DNA of 59,787 nucleotides from an uncultured Flavobacteriaceae bacterium (GCA_947497145.1 CANMFQ010000024.1:1-59787); one strand, 5' to 3'; shown: positions 8,791 to 17,425, counted from the first letter of the stretch. Made by a program: numbers and translations. The notes: generated by a model not told the origin, from the letters alone.

Positions 8791-9432
8791 TTATCGGGTA
8801 GAGAAATTTTCAAAATCTAACGGATCAAAATTTTTAAAATCGCCATTCAATTTTATCGTTTGTTTTGTTCTATTTACTTCTTCCAATACGGCAATTGTGG
8901 TAACTAAGTGATTTTTTATATAGGCCAACCGATCACTCTCTTTCGCCATTTGTAACAATTCGTACTCCTGATCAAAAGACAAACCCATTTTATGAATAAG
9001 CACGTGACTATGAAATTTTTCAACATCGATCGGTGTAAAAGGAACCGACATCAAATTATACAAAGCCTCAAGAAGACCTAAAACCTCTTTTTTAACACTG
9101 TTATCTACATCATTAATATTATCCAAAAAAGCGACCGTTGCACCCGCATATAGCTTTCCTTTCATTCTGTTTTCAAAAGAAATCACCTTAAAAACCTGTC
9201 GTGCAACACATACAACATCCATTTCACCATTTTCATAAGTGTTTACAATCTCAACAAGTTGCACTTCTGTTCCGTAGGCAATACTATCGTTAATGTATAC
9301 AGGAATTCCAAAGGTTACAGCCTCTTCCTTACAGTCTTGTATTAATTGTTTATAGCGATTTTCAAATATGTGAAGCGGTACCGTTTCACCAGGGAAAAAG
9401 ATAGACCGTAAAGGAAACATTGGTAATTTCAT
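8791..9432 (-). CDS. LON peptidase substrate-binding domain protein
   Basis: A 213-aa stand-alone copy of the Lon N-terminal domain, without the AAA+ ATPase or protease parts. It begins MKLPMFPLRSIFFPGETVPLHIFENRYKQLI, the family's hallmark (PLxPGxxxPLHIFExRY), followed by a beta-rich region (GTEVQLVEIVNTYENGEMDVVCVARQVFKV) and a C-terminal helical bundle. Such proteins are cytoplasmic and have no proven enzymatic function; a role in binding substrates or small ligands is inferred. It stands alone between sucC and lysA. Confidence 0.9.
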   Translation of the reverse strand: MKLPMFPLRSIFFPGETVPLHIFENRYKQLIQDCKEEAVTFGIPVYINDSIAYGTEVQLVEIVNTYENGEMDVVCVARQVFKVISFENRMKGKLYAGATVAFLDNINDVDNSVKKEVLGLLEALYNLMSVPFTPIDVEKFHSHVLIHKMGLSFDQEYELLQMAKESDRLAYIKNHLVTTIAVLEEVNRTKQTIKLNGDFKNFDPLDFENFSTR

Positions 9433-9762
9433 AGGCTATTATAAGGGTTAACTAGTTGATACGTATTGCTTGTTCAAGAAAAAATAGCTACAATTAAAAG
9501 GTAGGCTACAAACAATGTTACTATTAGTTTGGTGAGCATCATACTGCATTACAAACAAAGCGCTTAAAAACGCATATACCACCAATTAAAAACCCTCTTT
9601 TTAAAAAGTAATTTTCAAACTATAATAATCTTCCTTTCTTAGCAAAACAAAATAATTAAGTCAAAAATACAACAGAACAAACGTATTCACAAATTCTTAA
9701 ACACCTAGCAATTGTTTTAAATATAACATTATGTTGTATTTTTCATATTTGACGTCTTTTTT
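9433..9762. other. Intergenic stretch upstream of lysA
   Basis: Divergent spacer between the LON-domain gene and lysA. Apart from the lysA promoter at its right edge I see nothing recognisable; the sequence is AT-rich. Confidence 0.4.
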
Positions 9763-9793
9763 TTTGCTAGCACGTTTGAGTGCGTTAGCTTTG
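9763..9793 (+). promoter_or_regulatory. Promoter of lysA (TTTG-N19-TAGCTTTG)
   Basis: TTTG at 9763-9766, exactly 19 nt spacer, then TAGCTTTG at 9786-9793: a perfect match to the Bacteroidota primary sigma consensus (TTTG/TTG, 19 nt, TAnnTTTG). Transcription would start about 9800, which excludes the longer upstream start of lysA. Confidence 0.85.
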
Positions 9794-9811
9794 CTCAAAA
9801 TCATTAGGAAC

Positions 9812-11050
9812 ATGAAAAATAGTGACTTATTAAAAATTGCCAAAACATACGGAGATCCTGTATATGTATATGATTCTGAAAAAATAGTTTCTCAGTTCAA
9901 CCGATTAACCAACGCCTTTAGTGGCGTAAAAAAACTGAAGCTTAACTACGCAGCAAAGGCGCTTTCTAATATCGCTATTTTAAAGTTAATGAATAGTCTA
10001 GGTAGTGGTTTAGACACCGTGTCTATTCAAGAAGTGCAGTTAGGCTTGCTAGCTGGTTTTAAACCAGAATCGATTATTTTCACGCCAAATGGTGTTTCGC
10101 TTGAAGAAATTGAAGAAGCCGCAAAACTAGGTGTTCGCATCAACATAGATAATCTTTCTATTTTAGAACAATTTGGCAGCAAACATCCTGACATTCCTGT
10201 TTGTATTCGTATCAACCCGCATGTTATGGCTGGTGGTAATTCAAATATTTCGGTAGGACATATTGACTCAAAGTTTGGTATTAGTATTCATCAGATTCCG
10301 CACTTATTGCGTATCGTTGAATTAACAGAAATGAATATCAATGGTATTCACATGCATACAGGGAGTGATATTTTAGATATTGATGTGTTTTTATATGCTT
10401 CTGAAATTCTATTTGAAACGGCTAAAAACTTTACCAACCTTGATTTTATTGACTTTGGTAGTGGATTTAAAGTACCCTACAAAGAAGGTGATATTGAAAC
10501 CAACGTTGAAGAATTGGGCAAAAAACTAAGCACACGTTTTAATGAATTCTGCAAAGAATACGGTAAAGAATTGACTTTAGCATTTGAGCCCGGCAAGTTT
10601 TTGGTGAGCGAAGCAGGTTTTTTTCTCGCCAAGGTAAACGTAGTAAAACAAACTACCTCAACGGTATTTGCTAGTATTGACTCTGGCTTTAATCATTTGA
10701 TACGCCCCATGCTTTATGGTGCTACGCATTCTATCATAAATATCTCCAATGAAAAAGGAAGAGAACGCTATTACTCCATTGTAGGATACATTTGCGAAAC
10801 CGATACCTTTGCTAGTAACCGTCGTATTAATGAAATATCAGAAGGCGATATTCTCTGCTTTAAAAATGCAGGCGCTTATTGCTTTACCATGGCAAGCAAC
10901 TACAACTCTAGGTTTCGACCGCCAGAAGTTTTATGGCACCAAGGAAAAGCAATTCTCATACGTGAACGTGAAGACTTAGACGACCTAACAAGACATCAAA
11001 TAGACGTAAAAGATTTATTTACGCCCGCAAAAGAAGTGGTAAAAGGATAA
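9812..11050 (+). CDS. lysA: Diaminopimelate decarboxylase
   Basis: Catalyses the last step of lysine synthesis, meso-diaminopimelate to L-lysine, with pyridoxal phosphate. The 412 residues carry the PLP lysine in KLNYAAKALSN (about residue 50), the HTGSDI motif, the glycine-rich phosphate loop (DFGSGFKVPY), EPGKFLV and the C-terminal dimer-site residues (GYICETDTFA; CFKNAGAYCFTMASNYNSR). The frame is open further up to 9731, but the promoter lies within that extension, so the ATG at 9812 is chosen. A strong terminator follows. Confidence 0.96.
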   Translation: MKNSDLLKIAKTYGDPVYVYDSEKIVSQFNRLTNAFSGVKKLKLNYAAKALSNIAILKLMNSLGSGLDTVSIQEVQLGLLAGFKPESIIFTPNGVSLEEIEEAAKLGVRINIDNLSILEQFGSKHPDIPVCIRINPHVMAGGNSNISVGHIDSKFGISIHQIPHLLRIVELTEMNINGIHMHTGSDILDIDVFLYASEILFETAKNFTNLDFIDFGSGFKVPYKEGDIETNVEELGKKLSTRFNEFCKEYGKELTLAFEPGKFLVSEAGFFLAKVNVVKQTTSTVFASIDSGFNHLIRPMLYGATHSIINISNEKGRERYYSIVGYICETDTFASNRRINEISEGDILCFKNAGAYCFTMASNYNSRFRPPEVLWHQGKAILIREREDLDDLTRHQIDVKDLFTPAKEVVKG

Positions 11051-11065
11051 TTTTGTACAAAACAT

Positions 11066-11112
11066 AAAAAACGAGGCGTTCAATAATTGTTTTGAACGCC
11101 TCGTTTTTTTTA
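11066..11112 (+). terminator. Terminator of lysA
   Basis: ACGAGGCGTTCA (11071-11082) pairs perfectly with TGAACGCCTCGT (11093-11104), loop of 10 nt, followed by a run of T and preceded by a run of A, so it may work in both directions. Confidence 0.9.
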
Positions 11113-11322
11113 TCGATATACCAATCTTTATGCCTCCAAAAAAAACAATTGTATTGTAAAGCCACGCAAGTCATTATACGAAGCTAATTCAATATGTGTA
11201 GACAAAGCTACAAAGCAAACATCTTACCCAACAAAATTGCATTGCCTCGGTATTAGAAAATAAAGATGAAATATTTTCGTTAATTTTGGAACGGTTGTTG
11301 AATTAACTGTGAAAAATAAATT

Positions 11323-11856
11323 ATGAAAGCATCTATATTAAACTCGTTATATCTCTTGGTTTTGCCTTTGATGGCATTTACAAGTTTTAGCACAAATGCC
11401 CAAGAAGTTACTTGGCTTACATGGAGCGAAGCTACAGAACTCGCTACTACCGATAAAAATCCTAAAAAAATGTTTATCGATGTATACACTGATTGGTGTG
11501 GATGGTGTAAAAAAATGGATAAAGACACCTTTCAAAATGCCGAAGTTGCTGCCTATATGACAAAGAATTTTTATATGGTAAAGCTTGATGGGGAAAGTAA
11601 AGAGCCTATTGAATATAAAGGAAAGACCTTTAAGTTTATCCCCTCGGGTCGTAAAGGATATCATGAATTGGCTGCTGCTTTGATGAATGGTAAAATGAGT
11701 TATCCCACCACTATTTTTTTAGATGAGCAAATGAATATGCTTTCACCAGTACCGGGCTATCAAAAACCGTCTTCTTTTTTAAATATTGCTAGATATTTTG
11801 GCGATAATATTTATAAAGATAAAGATTGGAAAACCTACACTGAAGAAGGAAAATAA
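11323..11856 (+). CDS. Exported thioredoxin-family protein
   Basis: A 177-aa periplasmic protein with a signal peptide ending near residue 26 (FTSFSTNA-QEV). The thioredoxin fold shows FIDVYTDWCGWCKKMDKDTF, an active-site CGWC, and the cis-proline in SYPTTIFLD. The family (thioredoxin_7/DUF255-like) performs disulfide reduction or exchange in the envelope; the substrate is unknown. A -7-like TAATTTTG lies at 11281-11288, about 35 nt before the ATG, without a clear -33 element. Monocistronic; shares a bidirectional terminator with guaB. Confidence 0.88.
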   Translation: MKASILNSLYLLVLPLMAFTSFSTNAQEVTWLTWSEATELATTDKNPKKMFIDVYTDWCGWCKKMDKDTFQNAEVAAYMTKNFYMVKLDGESKEPIEYKGKTFKFIPSGRKGYHELAAALMNGKMSYPTTIFLDEQMNMLSPVPGYQKPSSFLNIARYFGDNIYKDKDWKTYTEEGK

Positions 11857-11900
11857 AACTAAAAAGAGGAAAAACATTCGTTTTTCCTCTTTTTAGTTTT
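11855..11900. terminator. Bidirectional terminator between the thioredoxin gene and guaB
   Basis: A 21-bp perfect stem (11855-11875 with 11880-11900) and a 4-nt loop, A-rich on one side and T-rich on the other. It lies directly after the thioredoxin stop codon and 40 nt beyond the guaB stop. Confidence 0.9.
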
Positions 11901-11939
11901 ACCAATTACAATTTGTAAAAAGACATCGCAACTTTCTTT

Positions 11940-13418
11940 CTACCTACTGTAGTTAGGAGACTCTTTAGTTATTGTCACATCATGTGGGTGACTTTCGTTA
12001 ATACCACTGGCAGTAATCTTAACAAAACGTCCTGTATTTTGTAGTGTTTCAATATCTTTTGCTCCACAATACCCCATTCCAGCTCTTAATCCGCCTACAA
12101 ATTGATGAATACTTTCTAGTAATTCTCCTTTATACGGTACACGACCTACAATACCCTCTGGTACTAATTTTTTAATATCGTCTTCAACATCTTGAAAGTA
12201 ACGGTCTTTTGAGCCTTGTTTCATTGCTTCAACCGAACCCATTCCACGATATGATTTAAATTTTCGTCCTTCATAGATAATGGTTTCCCCTGGAGATTCT
12301 TGCGTACCTGCCAATAGCGAACCTAGCATTACGGTATCAGCACCTGCTGCAATGGCTTTTGGAATATCTCCTGTATATCGAATTCCGCCATCAGCAATAA
12401 CAGGAACTCCACTACCCTTTATAGCGGCTGCCACTTCTAACACGGCAGAAAATTGAGGAAAACCTACACCAGCAACTACTCGTGTAGTACAAATTGAACC
12501 AGGACCAATACCAACTTTTACAGCATCAGCACCAGCAGCTACCAAATATTTAGCGGCTTCACCTGTAGCAATATTCCCTACAATAACATCAAGCTGTGGG
12601 AATTTGGCTTTTACTTCTTTAAGCACAGCAACTACACCTTTAGTATGACCATGAGCGGTATCAATAACCACAGCATCAACACCAGCTTCTACCAAGGCAC
12701 TTGCTCTATCAACAGCGTCTGCCGTAACTCCCAAAGCCGCAGCAACACGAAGACGACCATATTGATCTTTATTCGCTATGGGTTTTTGAGTGAGTTTGGT
12801 GATGTCTCTAAAGGTTATTAAACCTACTAGTTTGTTATCTTTATTAACTACGGGTAATTTTTCTATTTTATGTTCTTGTAGAATATCTTCAGCTTGCTCC
12901 AAAGAGGTACCTTCTCCTACGGTGATTAAATTTTCAGAAGTCATCACCTCAGCAATAGGCCTATCGTTATTTTTCTCAAAACGTAGATCTCTATTAGTAA
13001 CAATTCCTATCAACTTTCCATCAGCATCTACAATAGGAATACCGCCAATACCATACTCCTTCATATTTGCTTTTGCATCTTTTACTAAAGCATTTAAGGG
13101 CAAGGTTACAGGGTCTATTATCATACCACTCTCTGCACGTTTCACTTTACGCACTTTGGCAGCCTGCTGCTCAATAGTCATATTTTTATGTAGTACGCCA
13201 ATACCACCTTCTTGCGCCATAGCTATTGCCATTCGCGATTCAGTAACGGTATCCATAGCTGCAGAAACAATAGGTACGTTAATGGTAATGTTACGTGTAA
13301 ATTTGGCTTTTATACTTACTTCACGCGGAAGTACTTCTGAAAAGGCAGGGACTAAGAGTACGTCATCATATGTGAGACCTTCTCCAACAATTTTATCAAG
13401 GTGAGCTTGCATAGGCAA
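11940..13418 (-). CDS. guaB: Inosine-5'-monophosphate dehydrogenase
   Basis: Oxidises IMP to XMP, the first committed step to GMP. The 492-aa protein has the (beta/alpha)8 barrel split by a pair of CBS domains (about residues 95-210: [36 protein letters not shown]). The catalytic loop is [13 protein letters not shown] with the active Cys; the flap reads [19 protein letters not shown] and the phosphate-binding part [13 protein letters not shown]. Length and order are standard. A -7-like TACATTTG lies at 13444-13437 on the minus strand, close to the start. Confidence 0.98.
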   Translation of the reverse strand: MPMQAHLDKIVGEGLTYDDVLLVPAFSEVLPREVSIKAKFTRNITINVPIVSAAMDTVTESRMAIAMAQEGGIGVLHKNMTIEQQAAKVRKVKRAESGMIIDPVTLPLNALVKDAKANMKEYGIGGIPIVDADGKLIGIVTNRDLRFEKNNDRPIAEVMTSENLITVGEGTSLEQAEDILQEHKIEKLPVVNKDNKLVGLITFRDITKLTQKPIANKDQYGRLRVAAALGVTADAVDRASALVEAGVDAVVIDTAHGHTKGVVAVLKEVKAKFPQLDVIVGNIATGEAAKYLVAAGADAVKVGIGPGSICTTRVVAGVGFPQFSAVLEVAAAIKGSGVPVIADGGIRYTGDIPKAIAAGADTVMLGSLLAGTQESPGETIIYEGRKFKSYRGMGSVEAMKQGSKDRYFQDVEDDIKKLVPEGIVGRVPYKGELLESIHQFVGGLRAGMGYCGAKDIETLQNTGRFVKITASGINESHPHDVTITKESPNYSR

Positions 13419-13465
13419 TTAAGGATTAATTGCGTGCAAATGTACTAAATTTTATTGAGATTAAC

Positions 13466-13966
13466 TTAGTGCTTCGGCAAAGGTTTTACCATCAATTGAT
13501 AAAGTACAATAACTACCGATAAAGTATAGGTTAACGTCATTAAAAAACCAGATAACATAACCACGTATTTCATCCATAATACATCTAACCACAAAAAATA
13601 TATACCGCCAAAGGTTAACACTACAGATAAGAAAGGTTCAATAGTTAAGAAAAGTTTCCAGTTTTTAGGAAGTTTTGTCAACCAAACCAATATGCCTAGA
13701 AGAAAAAATATGAACGACATAGAAAGAATATGCGTATGCACAATAGTTAGCATTTGCCTTTCACTCTTCTTAAATTTCATAACCTCTGCATCTTCGTCTG
13801 CTTCATTGCCATTATAGTTTTCAACAATTCCATCAGGTGAGGTTGTGCTGGTTTGCGAAACAAATAGTAAGCCAGTATAAAAACCTATTGATAAAACAAC
13901 GACAAAAACGCCAATAAAAAGTTTGAGTTCCTTAGGAAGTGTAAATAAAAGACCATTGTAATGCAT
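13466..13966 (-). CDS. Four-helix membrane protein paired with the FMN-binding protein
   Basis: A 166-aa protein I do not recognise by name. Four membrane segments are visible (about 14-36, 74-97, 102-125, 131-158), with a polar, acidic loop of about 40 residues between the first and second. Helix 2 begins IVHTHILSMSF; two His one residue apart in or next to a membrane helix could bind heme or metal, but this is speculation. Its ATG overlaps the stop of the FMN-binding gene (TAATG), so the two are translationally coupled. Inferred role: membrane partner of an exported flavin protein. Confidence 0.75.
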   Translation of the reverse strand: MHYNGLLFTLPKELKLFIGVFVVVLSIGFYTGLLFVSQTSTTSPDGIVENYNGNEADEDAEVMKFKKSERQMLTIVHTHILSMSFIFFLLGILVWLTKLPKNWKLFLTIEPFLSVVLTFGGIYFLWLDVLWMKYVVMLSGFLMTLTYTLSVVIVLYQLMVKPLPKH

Positions 13967-14499
13967 TACAACACTTTGTTAGCTTGAAGTATGGTCATTG
14001 TTTGCAACAAATCATCAATAGCATTTGTCATAGAACGCACTGAAATAGTAGCGCCTGCAATACCATCAATATTAGTTTTATTGCTAACGCGATCACCAAC
14101 TGTCTTTCCTATAAATTGCTTTAGCCATCGTTTACTACCTATTTCTCCGCCATATTCTTCGCGGTAAACAAGTACTTTTGAGTGCTTTATTTTTAAATTA
14201 GCATCAAGAATAACCAAATAATCAAACTTTGCTGTTTTGCTCGATGCCTGATCTACAAAAGCATATCCCAATAATGTAGTTCCCTCGGTAAGTTTGAAAA
14301 AATTATCAGAAGTTAATTTTACGGGTAAGGTAGTATTTAGCTCTGCAGTCATCGGCAGGGCGCTCATAGAAAAATTTTCAATCTGAAACACTTTTTCTAT
14401 TTCTTTAATTACTTTCTTCTCTACTTTTCCGGGAAGCCCAAAACCACACAACAACATAGTTGCTGCGGCAGCAAAAAAAACACCAATACTTTGTTTCAT
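13966..14499 (-). CDS. Exported FMN-binding domain protein (RnfG/NqrC-like)
   Basis: A 177-aa periplasmic protein. After a signal or anchor segment (SIGVFFAAAATMLLCGFGLPG) comes an FMN_bind domain ending DGIAGATISVRSMTNAIDDLL, which fits the flavinylation pattern D-x-x-S/T/A-G-A-T-x-S/T, where FMN is attached to Thr by ApbE. The S/T at position 4 is Ala here, as in some family members. Upstream TTG and ATG codons (14514, 14508) precede the probable transcription start, so the ATG at 14499 is chosen. Forms a coupled pair with the four-helix membrane gene. No apbE is in the window. Confidence 0.85.
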   Translation of the reverse strand: MKQSIGVFFAAAATMLLCGFGLPGKVEKKVIKEIEKVFQIENFSMSALPMTAELNTTLPVKLTSDNFFKLTEGTTLLGYAFVDQASSKTAKFDYLVILDANLKIKHSKVLVYREEYGGEIGSKRWLKQFIGKTVGDRVSNKTNIDGIAGATISVRSMTNAIDDLLQTMTILQANKVL

Positions 14500-14511
14500 A
14501 GTAAGCATACG

Positions 14512-14540
14512 CAAAGATATTAATTTAGAATGAATCTCAA
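14512..14540 (-). promoter_or_regulatory. Promoter of the FMN-binding/membrane protein pair
   Basis: On the minus strand: TTG (14540-14538), 18-nt spacer, TATCTTTG (14519-14512). One base short of the ideal 19-nt spacing. It places the transcript start just before the ATG at 14499. Confidence 0.6.
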
Positions 14541-14587
14541 TTAATATAAGTAATATTATTTCAAAGTAGCTTGAAATAGAAACAATA

Positions 14588-14620
14588 AAGCCCTCTTATC
14601 TCATAAATGATAAGAGGGCT
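14588..14620 (-). terminator. Terminator of the porin-like gene
   Basis: GCCCTCTTATC (14590-14600) and GATAAGAGGGC (14609-14619) form a perfect 11-bp stem with an 8-nt loop. On the minus strand it is followed by TTTATTGTTTC. Confidence 0.8.
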
Positions 14621-14639
14621 TGTAGTTTTGTTTTGTTAT

Positions 14640-15815
14640 TTAGTACCAAATTCCAATACCAAAATTCAATCGGTTCTTCGTATCGGTATCTGAAGCATTA
14701 CTTCTAAACTGATAGTCTCCTTTTACAACAACCCCTGGAGCGATATGGTATGACAGACCTGTAGTAACATCTGTCTTGTTATAGGCGTCATTCTGTACCA
14801 ACGTACCTGCTGTACTTGCATGGGTATTATACTTTTCAAAACGGGTAAAAGCAAATAACTTTTGCTTTTTTGACATTGGCAAAAGATTATATCCACCTTC
14901 GATGTAAAAACCTTGTAAGGCACTACCTAAATCTTTACCAGTCAAGGCGTTATACTTATCAGTATCAGCTAATGAAGCGTGAATAAATTGACCTCTTGCA
15001 GTAAACCTTTTGTATGCATAACGTGCATCTAAACCTACCATAGCAATACCAATATTAGCCCCTTCAACATCTTCAACATCGTCGGCTGCCTGAGTTTGTC
15101 CAAAATATCCTGACAATCCTAAGCGCAATCCAGGTATTCCATAATAATCTAATTTACCAGAAAACGTAGGGCTATCAACAGTTGATTTAATGGCTTTTTG
15201 GCGACCACTTCTAAGTCCGTTTGAGCCTTTTAGAAAACCAGAAACCCCTCCTGCTCCATCTGCTTGAGTAGATTTAAATCCGTTAAAAATATATGCCTGA
15301 TACCCTAGCGAAAGGTCGTTTAATCTTCCTGTAACACCCACACCCATTTCACGCCAAGTGGTAGGCACAATAACATTATCAACACCTGGGCGCTCAGTAC
15401 CATTATAGGTTGTTGGCTCGTGATATTCGTTGATAATACCCATTGGCACCAACATCAAACCACCACGTACACTGATATTATCTCCTACTGCATAATTTAC
15501 GAAAGCTTGCTCTACAAAAACTTCATTTACATGCTCTAGTTCTACTTCAGTGACAAATTGTGTTTTTTCATTAAATCGGTATCCAAAAAGAAGTACCAAA
15601 CGTTGTACATCTAATTCTCCATTATCACCCTCTGGTTGATTATAAAGCATTTCACCATAAGCACCAACAGTAACAGCAGAAGCGTAGTTACCAGACAATA
15701 AACGTTGGGCAGCGTTCAATTGCGATTGTGGTAAAAGCGAAATAGAATCTGTTTTGGTTTGCGCAAGAACCATTGATGAACATAAAAGCGCAAAAAGGTA
15801 GATTGATTTTTTCAT
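14640..15815 (-). CDS. Outer-membrane porin-like beta-barrel protein
   Basis: A 391-aa outer-membrane protein with a signal peptide (MKKSIYLFALLCSSMVLAQ). The mature part has the alternating strands of a barrel: VTVGAYGEMLYNQPEG, LDVQRLVLLFGYRFNEKTQFVTEVELEHV, and a final aromatic residue (LNFGIGIWY). The start GAYGE.YN and FNEK..F.TE.E.EH pattern is seen in phosphate-selective porin O/P relatives of Bacteroidota; the substrate is not known. It sits in the iron/heme locus, with a consensus promoter flanked by two copies of the 23-bp dyad, so iron regulation is inferred. The porin substrate could be an iron or small-ligand species, untested. Confidence 0.85.
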   Translation of the reverse strand: MKKSIYLFALLCSSMVLAQTKTDSISLLPQSQLNAAQRLLSGNYASAVTVGAYGEMLYNQPEGDNGELDVQRLVLLFGYRFNEKTQFVTEVELEHVNEVFVEQAFVNYAVGDNISVRGGLMLVPMGIINEYHEPTTYNGTERPGVDNVIVPTTWREMGVGVTGRLNDLSLGYQAYIFNGFKSTQADGAGGVSGFLKGSNGLRSGRQKAIKSTVDSPTFSGKLDYYGIPGLRLGLSGYFGQTQAADDVEDVEGANIGIAMVGLDARYAYKRFTARGQFIHASLADTDKYNALTGKDLGSALQGFYIEGGYNLLPMSKKQKLFAFTRFEKYNTHASTAGTLVQNDAYNKTDVTTGLSYHIAPGVVVKGDYQFRSNASDTDTKNRLNFGIGIWY

Positions 15816-15830
15816 TCGTGATATTTGTTT

Positions 15831-15853
15831 TTATTTAGACCTATTATAAATAA
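15831..15853. promoter_or_regulatory. 23-bp dyad, copy 1 (porin leader)
   Basis: TTATTTAGA-CCTAT-TATAAATAA: left half perfect, right half 8 of 9 against TTATTTAGA-N5-TCTAAATAA. It lies between the porin promoter and the porin ATG, in the leader. Candidate operator (see finding). Confidence 0.6.
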
Positions 15854-15870
15854 TACTATTTTTGAAGTTG

Positions 15871-15901
15871 CAAAAGTAAAATCAAAAATGGACTACGCAA
15901 A
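15871..15901 (-). promoter_or_regulatory. Promoter of the porin-like gene (TTTG-N19-TACTTTTG)
   Basis: On the minus strand TTTG (15901-15898), 19-nt spacer, TACTTTTG (15878-15871), a full match to the Bacteroidota consensus. Dyad copies lie just upstream (15904-15926) and downstream (15831-15853) of it. Confidence 0.85.
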
Positions 15902-15903
15902 GT

Positions 15904-15926
15904 TTATTTAAATTAAATCTAAATAA
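15904..15926. promoter_or_regulatory. 23-bp dyad, copy 2 (upstream of porin promoter)
   Basis: Read on the minus strand TTATTTAGA-TTTAA-TTTAAATAA; right half 8 of 9. It abuts the -33 element of the porin promoter. Confidence 0.65.
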
Positions 15927-16076
15927 AACTTATAATTTAACATTTACGATCGGTAGTCTATTTGCAATTTTATGTATATCAATAATTTATACCGTGCTAG
16001 ATAGGATTTCTTGTGAACAGTTACAATGCATTACATGTTAGACCGGTAACTATACGAGTTACCTTATCGTATCAAC

Positions 16077-16220
16077 TTATAGTTTAGGGCAACTCTTACA
16101 GTTTGTCTTTCCCTTTTTCTTATACTTTTTACAGCACTTTTTCTTTCTACCAATTGTACACGAGGTACAGGGCGTACTTATAATTAAACAAGGGGAATTT
16201 GAAGTAGATGGTAAAATCAT
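16077..16220 (-). CDS. Small Cys-rich protein, 47 aa
   Basis: A short gene between the porin and ferritin genes. The 47 residues contain seven Cys: C11, then STPCTSC (C18, C21), RKKKCCKKYKKKGKTNC (C29, C30, C41) and KSCPKL (C44). The CC-KKYKKKGK-C-x-x-C-P ending is reminiscent of tiny Cys/Lys-rich proteins found across Bacteroidota, whose function is unknown; metal binding is inferred from Cys pairing only. ATG at 16220-16218; a -7-like TAGTTTTG (16253-16246, minus) and a 23-bp dyad lie directly upstream. It follows the ferritin terminator, so it has its own transcript or read-through. Confidence 0.7.
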   Translation of the reverse strand: MILPSTSNSPCLIISTPCTSCTIGRKKKCCKKYKKKGKTNCKSCPKL

Positions 16221-16245
16221 TATTCTTATTTATTCTAAATAAGAA
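16220..16245. promoter_or_regulatory. 23-bp dyad, copy 3, and overlapping palindrome at the 47-aa gene
   Basis: On the minus strand 16242-16220 reads TTATTTAGA-ATAAA-TAAGAATAA (left half perfect, right half weaker). Overlapping it, TTCTTATTTA (16223-16232) and TAAATAAGAA (16236-16245) form a perfect 10-bp inverted repeat with a 3-nt centre. The site lies between the -7 element and the start codon. Confidence 0.55.
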
Positions 16246-16251
16246 CAAAAC

Positions 16252-16286
16252 TACAAAAAAAAAGATTCCCATAAGGAATCTTTTTA
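16252..16286 (-). terminator. Terminator of ferritin
   Basis: AAAGATTCC (16261-16269) pairs with GGAATCTTT (16275-16283), preceded by an A-run that reads as T on the minus strand. Confidence 0.8.
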
Positions 16287-16344
16287 AAAATTTCAAAAAA
16301 TATAACGTTTACCTTAGAAATTGATAAAAGCTATTCTAGTCTAC

Positions 16345-16851
16345 TTATGCTGTAGGGTCTACAGCCGTAGCGATGGTATTAATATCTCTATCAAACAGAT
16401 AATGACCTGATTTATCGTCGCCAATGATATTCAATTTATCTAAAAGTGTACGTGCAACGGCTTCTTCTTCTAATTGTTCGGTTACATACCACTGCATAAA
16501 ATTATGAACGTTATAATCTTTCTTATCTAAACATTCAAAAATAACATGGTTAATTTGCTCTGTTACAAACATCTCACTTTTTAAGAAGTCTTCAAACAAT
16601 TCTTGTAAAGATTCAAAATCAGCCTTTGGTTTTTCTAATGCAGGAATCGCTACTTTTCCACTGCGTTCATTTACAAATTTCACCAATTTCAACATGTGTA
16701 CACGTTCTTCTTCCGATTGGTTGTAGAAGAATTCTGCAATTCCGTTATAACCATTTGAATCAGCCCAAGAAGCCATGGCCATATAATGCATAGAAGCATT
16801 AGCTTCGTATTTTATTTGATCGTTTAATAATTTTTCGATTGATTTATTCAT
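16345..16851 (-). CDS. ftnA: Bacterial non-heme ferritin
   Basis: Iron storage protein that oxidises Fe(II) and holds Fe(III) in a 24-mer shell. The 168 residues begin MNKSIEKLLNDQIKYEANASMHYMAMASW; ferroxidase ligands are visible in QIKYEANASMHY (Glu), EEERVHM (Glu and His), and FVTEQINHVIFE and WYVTEQLEEEAVA later. Length is normal. The frame stays open upstream to 16887, but a perfect promoter at 16866-16895 overlaps that extension, so ATG 16851 is used. It lies between the small Cys genes in the heme/iron locus, matching a role in storing the iron that is taken up. Confidence 0.96.
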   Translation of the reverse strand: MNKSIEKLLNDQIKYEANASMHYMAMASWADSNGYNGIAEFFYNQSEEERVHMLKLVKFVNERSGKVAIPALEKPKADFESLQELFEDFLKSEMFVTEQINHVIFECLDKKDYNVHNFMQWYVTEQLEEEAVARTLLDKLNIIGDDKSGHYLFDRDINTIATAVDPTA

Positions 16852-16865
16852 GTGTACTTTTTTTA

Positions 16866-16895
16866 CAAATTTAGTAAGGTTTACCATTTATTCAA
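16866..16895 (-). promoter_or_regulatory. Promoter of ferritin (TTG-N19-TAAATTTG)
   Basis: On the minus strand TTG (16895-16893), 19-nt spacer, TAAATTTG (16873-16866). Full consensus match; the transcript would start about 7 nt before the ATG. No 23-bp dyad is present here. Confidence 0.85.
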
Positions 16896-17077
16896 GGGGT
16901 ATTTTAAAATTTCTCTTTATTTTCAAAGTCACTTCTAAGGATGAGCACTTCGTAGCCAACTGTTATTCATTTTATATCAATAGCATTTCTAAACGCTTAA
17001 TTTTTATTCATCCTAGGTATGCCACAGCTTCTAAAAATACACATATGCATTATAGCCTTCCACTTAGCTAACCTCTC

Positions 17078-17425
17078 CTATTCGTCTGACTTCAATCGAT
17101 ATTGCTCTAAAGTAGCATCCATATCTAACATGAATTGTGTTCCTTTAATTAGATCTGCCATCTTTTCTAGAATAGGTTCATCAACCTTTAAACAGATATC
17201 AATAAGTGGGTTTGCGCACCATATTTTATTACATCTATTACCACCACATTCTTGACAAGAACAAGGTTCATTTGATTTACGAACAATCTCTAACAGATGC
17301 GCCAAATCTGCTCTCGACACAAAAAGGCCTACAGTATCAATTATTAATTGCATTTCACAAGCGGGATTGGGGCTATTACTAAGTCTGTACGTAGCTCCGT
17401 AATCATTTTTATATAGTAATTTCAT
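17078..17425 (-). CDS. Small cytosolic Cys protein, paralogue A
   Basis: A 115-aa protein without signal peptide that I cannot name. It is a paralogue of the gene at 25750-26103. Shared pattern: Q-I/L-I-I ... GL..S.A.L ... RKSN.PC..C....C ... I....V.E ... L..GT.F.LD...L. The Cys cluster here is PCSCQECGGNRCNKIWC (C55, C57, C60, C65, C70). Metal, Fe-S or heme binding is possible; no evidence beyond Cys spacing. The frame extends to a GTG at 17443; the ATG at 17425 gives MKLLYKNDYG, preferred. It follows hmuY by 200 bp on the same strand, upstream of ferritin. Confidence 0.75.
   Translation of the reverse strand: MKLLYKNDYGATYRLSNSPNPACEMQLIIDTVGLFVSRADLAHLLEIVRKSNEPCSCQECGGNRCNKIWCANPLIDICLKVDEPILEKMADLIKGTQFMLDMDATLEQYRLKSDE

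Noticed and set aside
9731-9811. N-terminal extension of lysA
   Set aside because: The consensus promoter lies inside it and transcript start would fall after it; homologues begin near MKNSDLLKIAK.
12790-13404. 204-codon frame antisense to guaB
   Set aside because: Shadow of the well-defined IMP dehydrogenase; Ser/Ile/Thr-rich composition typical of antisense frames.
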